From positions 1 through 16,783 of the forward strand of contig JAPZAN010000090.1 in NCBI GenBank assembly GCA_027460605.1: a stretch of DNA of 16,783 bases, read 5' to 3'. Numbering within the stretch: the first letter of the stretch is position 1; each line of letters begins with the position of its first letter. Under the pieces are notes generated by a model, which was given only the letters and a program-made list of their open reading frames with translations, did not search any database and had not been told where the DNA came from. This stretch comes from Candidatus Methanoperedens sp. (lineage in GTDB: Archaea > Halobacteriota > Methanosarcinia > Methanosarcinales > Methanoperedenaceae). Positions 13,655 through 16,783 of this stretch are shown in pieces. The position numbers and the translations under genes were made by a program.

Positions 13655-14758
13655 ATGCGTACCGGCACTGTAAGCCTCCCCCTCCATGGCGGAAAAGCCC
13701 CAGCGTGGCTCTTTAGGAGAATGGTTAAGCTAGCAGGAGGAATAACCGAGGCGCTCATCTATGAATACGGACAGGACGAATTCTTAAAGCGAATATCCGA
13801 CCCATACTGGTTCCAGGCGTTCTCGTGCGTGCTCGGATTTGACTGGCACTCATCCGGGACAACCACGACCACCTGCGGGGCGTTGAAGATGGCGCTGTCG
13901 CCTGAGGAGCACGGCATAACAGTCGCAGGCGGAAAAGGCGCAGTATCGCGAAAAGCGCCGAATGAGATTGAGAAAAGTGGTGAGATTTTCGCGCTTTCCT
14001 CTGATAAGATAGAGAGGTTAAAATATTCAAGCAAGATGGCTGCAAAGGTGGATAATTCCTGCATCCAGGACGGCTACCAGTTATACCACCACTGCTTTTT
14101 CTTCACCGAAAAGGGCGACTGGGCTGTTGTGCAGCAGGGCATGAATACTGATTATGCGCGCCGTTATCACTGGCTTTCAGATTCCATGAAGAGTTTTATT
14201 GAGCCTAAAGATGGCATCTGCTGCGACAGGAAAGAAGCGAATGTCCTGGATATGACCGCAGGTGAAAGTGAATCCTGCCGCAGGATAAGCCTTGACCTCA
14301 TTAAGGACAATCCCGAACACCTCAGGAAATACCTGAAACCTTCGAAACAGCGGATGCTTGCTGATTTTGAAACCGGGTTCGGGCTTCCTCAACGTCATCC
14401 GGTACTGGATATCGATATCAGTAAGCGGGGAATGGAGGTGCTGAAAAGAGCATACGAGTTGCAGCCGAAAAACTATGAGGAACTGGTATCGCTTGGAGGC
14501 ATGGGACCGAAAAAGATACGCGCGCTTGCGATGATATCGGATCTTGTTTACGGGAGCGCACCGAGCTGGCGCGACCCTGTGAAATATAGTTTCACGCACG
14601 GGGGAAAGGATGGTTTTCCGTATCCTGTGGACAGGGAAGTCTATGATAATTCCATTCAAGTATTGCAGGAATCGCTGGACAGCGCCAGGCTTGACAGGAA
14701 AGAGAGATACGATGCGATAAAAAGGCTGGGAGAGTTCGTTGTGGGAGCGGATTGTTAG
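13655..14758 (+). CDS. DUF763 family protein
   Basis: The 367-residue protein matches the archaeal/bacterial DUF763 family from its start, MRTGTVSLPLHGGKAPAWLFRRMVKL, through FSCVLGFDWHSSGTTTT and the central QLYHHCFFFTEKGDWAVVQQGMN. A short helix-hairpin-helix-like segment, LVSLGGMGPKKIRALAMISDLVYG, lies in the C-terminal third and suggests contact with nucleic acid. The function of the family is unknown; a role in DNA or RNA processing is inference from that motif. The length is near the family norm, and no frame break is visible. It is transcribed alone from the shared divergent promoter. Confidence 0.87.
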   Translation: MRTGTVSLPLHGGKAPAWLFRRMVKLAGGITEALIYEYGQDEFLKRISDPYWFQAFSCVLGFDWHSSGTTTTTCGALKMALSPEEHGITVAGGKGAVSRKAPNEIEKSGEIFALSSDKIERLKYSSKMAAKVDNSCIQDGYQLYHHCFFFTEKGDWAVVQQGMNTDYARRYHWLSDSMKSFIEPKDGICCDRKEANVLDMTAGESESCRRISLDLIKDNPEHLRKYLKPSKQRMLADFETGFGLPQRHPVLDIDISKRGMEVLKRAYELQPKNYEELVSLGGMGPKKIRALAMISDLVYGSAPSWRDPVKYSFTHGGKDGFPYPVDREVYDNSIQVLQESLDSARLDRKERYDAIKRLGEFVVGADC

Positions 14759-14769
14759 AGTGCAATGAT

Positions 14770-14904
14770 ATGGGCGGGTATTACAGCTATCTGCTCTATG
14801 GTTTTTATGAGCGTGAACTTTGGCGTTTTGCAGTCACAAACCCAGTACGATGTACGAAGCCTGCATATACTGTTTCAGGAACATACAGGATTGTTATGTC
14901 ATAA
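14770..14904 (+). CDS. Possible 44-residue ORF or gene remnant
   Basis: ATG 14770 to TAA 14904 gives an aromatic-rich peptide beginning MGGYYSYLLYGFYEREL. There is no Shine-Dalgarno and no family match. The distance from the DUF763 stop is only 11 nt. It may be the remnant of a longer gene or chance coding. Its last codons overlap a dyad at 14890-14908. Confidence 0.2.
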   Translation: MGGYYSYLLYGFYERELWRFAVTNPVRCTKPAYTVSGTYRIVMS

Positions 14905-14908
14905 CAAT
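14890..14908. promoter_or_regulatory. Near-perfect dyad in the DUF763/nrpR convergent gap
   Basis: ATTGTTATG-T-CATAACAAT has perfect 9-bp arms and one central base. The form is that of an operator for a dimeric regulator, although the location between two convergent gene ends is more typical of a terminator or processing hairpin. It does not match the GGAA-N6-TTCC type of NrpR operator. Confidence 0.45.
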
Positions 14909-14917
14909 TCCCATCTC

Positions 14918-14925
14918 AAAAAAAA
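14918..14925 (-). terminator. U8 tract after nrpR
   Basis: On the minus strand eight consecutive T follow one base after the nrpR stop, as expected for an archaeal U-tract terminator. The dyad at 14890-14908 lies just beyond. Confidence 0.55.
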
Positions 14926-14926
14926 C

Positions 14927-15916
14927 TTACAGCTTTTTCAATTCCTTAAAATCCATAATCGTAGAAATCGGATAAGTTGTAACATTAATCCCGCTCTCTT
15001 CAACCGCAGCCATTATATTCGTTCCCGCATAAACCGCCACGCCGACTTTCCCTGTTTCAACAGGCGCGTCCAGGACCGATTTTCCGGGTTTCCCTATTTG
15101 CACAACGTTTGAAATACCAATACCTCTTGCGGATTCCATGATTTTTTCAGCCTCGGGAACAGCCGACGCCGGAATCTCCCGCAGGTTTGCAAGAAGCATG
15201 CCTGAACCCGTATCCACGGCATCAAGAACCCTCGTCATCTTTTTTGAAATAAAAATACGCATCGGGTCAATCGAAGTCCCATTATAAATAATAATATCTT
15301 CAAACCCTACAGGTTTTCTGTTTTTCACTTCCAGTAAGCCGCCATATTTAGGTGCCACAGGAATGCCATTCTTAAGTAAAATCCCGTCAAGCGTTATACT
15401 ACACATCGTGGCTATGCCTATTTTGCCTTCAGGGATATCAATATCCAGAGCCACTTCCTCTTCCTCTATTAATTTTATATACGGGCTGAAAGAATAACCT
15501 TCATAAATCACATGCCGCATTATCTCTAAAGTTTTATCAACATCTTTCCTGTCGATTATCGAAGTATTAATAATCACACTTCCCTGCCCTGTTTTGAGGT
15601 CAAAAGTGGTATCATATATGAGTTTCTCTATCCTTGTGATGATGAAACCAAGCCTGTCCCCCACAAGCGCGTTATTAAGTTCATGTATCCCGCTTTCGGT
15701 AATAACCCTGCCGTCATAACCCTGGCGCTGTGTGAGACCGCGCTCATCAAGGATGCGGAGATGATAACGGACGCCCCGCTCTCCAATGGGGTATCCGCGT
15801 TCATTCATCCTGTCGGCTATCAGCCGCGCCCCTATCGGTTCTTTGTTCTCAAAGAGTATCCTCAGTATTTCGATGAGTTTCCTCTGCACCATTGAGTCGA
15901 TAGTCGTTGTGTTCAT
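14927..15916 (-). CDS. nrpR: NrpR-type nitrogen regulation repressor (single regulatory domain)
   Basis: The 329-residue protein has an N-terminal winged helix (about 10-75: RKLIEILRILFENKEPIGARLIADRM then RGVRYHLRILDERGL) and one NrpR regulatory domain containing GIATMCSITLDGILLKNGIPV and PKYGGLLEVKNRKPVGF. NrpR represses nitrogen-assimilation genes in methanogens and is released by 2-oxoglutarate. A winged helix with a single regulatory domain is the NrpRI form known from Methanosarcina, where a separate NrpRII partner lacks the DNA-binding part; the Methanococcus form has two regulatory domains. The gene lies 9 nt downstream of glnA on the same strand. GGTGA sits only 2 nt before the ATG at 15916, so a start at the ATG nine codons in is possible. 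Confidence 0.88.
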   Translation of the reverse strand: MNTTTIDSMVQRKLIEILRILFENKEPIGARLIADRMNERGYPIGERGVRYHLRILDERGLTQRQGYDGRVITESGIHELNNALVGDRLGFIITRIEKLIYDTTFDLKTGQGSVIINTSIIDRKDVDKTLEIMRHVIYEGYSFSPYIKLIEEEEVALDIDIPEGKIGIATMCSITLDGILLKNGIPVAPKYGGLLEVKNRKPVGFEDIIIYNGTSIDPMRIFISKKMTRVLDAVDTGSGMLLANLREIPASAVPEAEKIMESARGIGISNVVQIGKPGKSVLDAPVETGKVGVAVYAGTNIMAAVEESGINVTTYPISTIMDFKELKKL

Positions 15917-15925
15917 TTCACCTTT

Positions 15926-16783
15926 TTACACGATATTCAGATAGCGGTTAAGTTCCCAGTCATGTACGCTTGTCCTGTATGCATCCCATTCAGCCCTTCC
16001 AAGCCTCATGAAATCAGTAAATACATGTTCTCCGAGGGCATCCCTTATTATGCTATCGGTTTCCAGATAGTCCAGCGCTTCCTTAAGACTTCCGGGGAGC
16101 GATTCAATCCCATGGCTCTTCCGTTCTTCATCGTTCAGGTGGAAGAGGTTAAGGGTCGTTGGCTCGCCAGGGTCAATCTGGTTCTCAACGCCGTCAAGCC
16201 CTGCCATTAAGATAACAGCGAAGGACAGGTACGGGTTGCAGGACGGGTCGGGGCTCCTGAGTTCGATGCGCGTGCTCATGCCCCTGGCTGCGGGTATGCG
16301 TATCATGGATGAGCGGTTGGCGCCCGACCATGCTATATAGACGGGAGCCTCATATCCGGGCACTATTCTCTTGTAGCTGTTCACAATCGGGTTTGTCACC
16401 GCTGTGAAAGATTTTACGTGTTTTTTCAGCCCGCCCACGAAATATCGCAGCGTATCGCTTACTTCCATATCCATTGTCTCATCATAGAAAGCGTTCTTGT
16501 TTCCCTTGAAAAGGGATATGTTTGTATGCATACCTGAACCGTTGATACCGAAAACGGGTTTTGGCATGAAGGAGGCATGCAGGTTGTTCATGCGCGCAAT
16601 GGTTTTCGTTACAAACTTGAACGTGATGACATTATCAGCAGTCATTAATGCATCTGCATACTTGAAATCTATCTCATGCTGTCCCATAGAGACTTCGTGA
16701 TGGGAAGCTTCTATGTTAAAACCCATGTTTTCAAGCGCTACAACGATGTTCTGGCGGATTTCTTCTGCCTGGTCAATGGGAGG
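15926..16783 (-). CDS. glnA: Glutamine synthetase, type I-alpha (5' end outside window)
   Basis: The frame is open to the right edge, so the start and N-terminal domain are missing; 285 codons remain. The visible part begins at PPIDQAEEIRQNIV and contains ASHHEVSMGQHEIDF, the NGSGMHTNISLFKG metal/substrate block, NPIVNSYKRIVPGYEAP, SGANRSSMIRIPA, the Arg-rich STRIELRSPDPSCNPYL and the WELNRYLN C terminus, all typical of the short GSI-alpha class without adenylylation. The enzyme joins ammonia to glutamate with ATP and is the main target of NrpR control. It is upstream of nrpR in the same transcription unit, so the repressor is probably made with its target. The promoter and any operator lie outside the window. 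Confidence 0.93.
   Translation of the reverse strand, partial: PPIDQAEEIRQNIVVALENMGFNIEASHHEVSMGQHEIDFKYADALMTADNVITFKFVTKTIARMNNLHASFMPKPVFGINGSGMHTNISLFKGNKNAFYDETMDMEVSDTLRYFVGGLKKHVKSFTAVTNPIVNSYKRIVPGYEAPVYIAWSGANRSSMIRIPAARGMSTRIELRSPDPSCNPYLSFAVILMAGLDGVENQIDPGEPTTLNLFHLNDEERKSHGIESLPGSLKEALDYLETDSIIRDALGEHVFTDFMRLGRAEWDAYRTSVHDWELNRYLNIV

Noticed and set aside
1..16783. CRISPR array, insertion sequence, tRNA or rRNA
   Set aside because: No regularly spaced repeats, transposase-like frame, cloverleaf or rRNA block was found while reading the intergenic regions, although short elements could be missed without a search tool.

Overview
The window looks like chromosomal DNA of a Euryarchaeote, most likely a cytochrome-rich member of the Methanosarcinales such as the ANME-2d / Methanoperedens lineage. 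Three things point there: archaeal housekeeping families (RIO2 kinase, DUF460, DUF763, an hSSB1/SoSSB-like OB-fold protein, a JAMM protease); the methanogen-type nitrogen repressor NrpR next to glnA; and multihaem cytochromes with archaeosortase-like tails beside a Rieske/cytochrome b complex. Archaeoglobales with Rieske/b complexes are an alternative. The assignment is inference from gene content, since no rRNA is present. Genes are dense, many are joined by ATGA or 0-10 nt junctions, and several starts have a TATA-like box about 25-27 nt upstream and no leader, as is common in archaea.

Layout. 3-1819 (+): 5'-truncated AAA ATPase overlapping a PhnP-like metallo-beta-lactamase hydrolase. 1816-1980 (-): a 54-codon gene with a consensus Shine-Dalgarno. 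2200-2760 (+): ssDNA-binding OB-fold protein with an RGG tail. 2820-5375 (+): RIO2 kinase and DUF460; RIO2 lacks its metal-binding segment and DUF460 is split by a frameshift at an apparent deletion. 5498-9779 (+): a nine-ORF respiratory operon. 9760-10011 (-): glutaredoxin-like protein, divergent from a phosphohexomutase (10065-11492, +). 11528-12190 (+): an AT-rich orphan. 12196-13600 (-): radical SAM enzyme followed by a JAMM protease. 13655-14758 (+): DUF763. 14927-16783 (-): glnA (truncated at the window edge) followed by nrpR.

The most notable system is the respiratory operon. It encodes two paralogous secreted hexahaem cytochromes (each with one CX3CH site and a PGF-CTERM-like tail), a monohaem cytochrome fragment, three small membrane proteins, a Rieske protein, a b6-type cytochrome b with the cysteine that binds haem c_i in b6f complexes, and a separate subunit IV with PEWY. 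The inferred role is a quinol:multihaem-cytochrome oxidoreductase in which the multihaem proteins replace cytochrome f/c1 and carry electrons outward.

A second theme is local sequence disruption. RIO2, DUF460 (twice) and possibly the monohaem cytochrome appear to have lost short internal segments, and the phosphohexomutase has gained a 27-nt in-frame segment built around a perfect 20-bp palindrome. Whether these are real or assembly errors has to be settled from reads. No CRISPR array, insertion sequence, tRNA or rRNA was seen.
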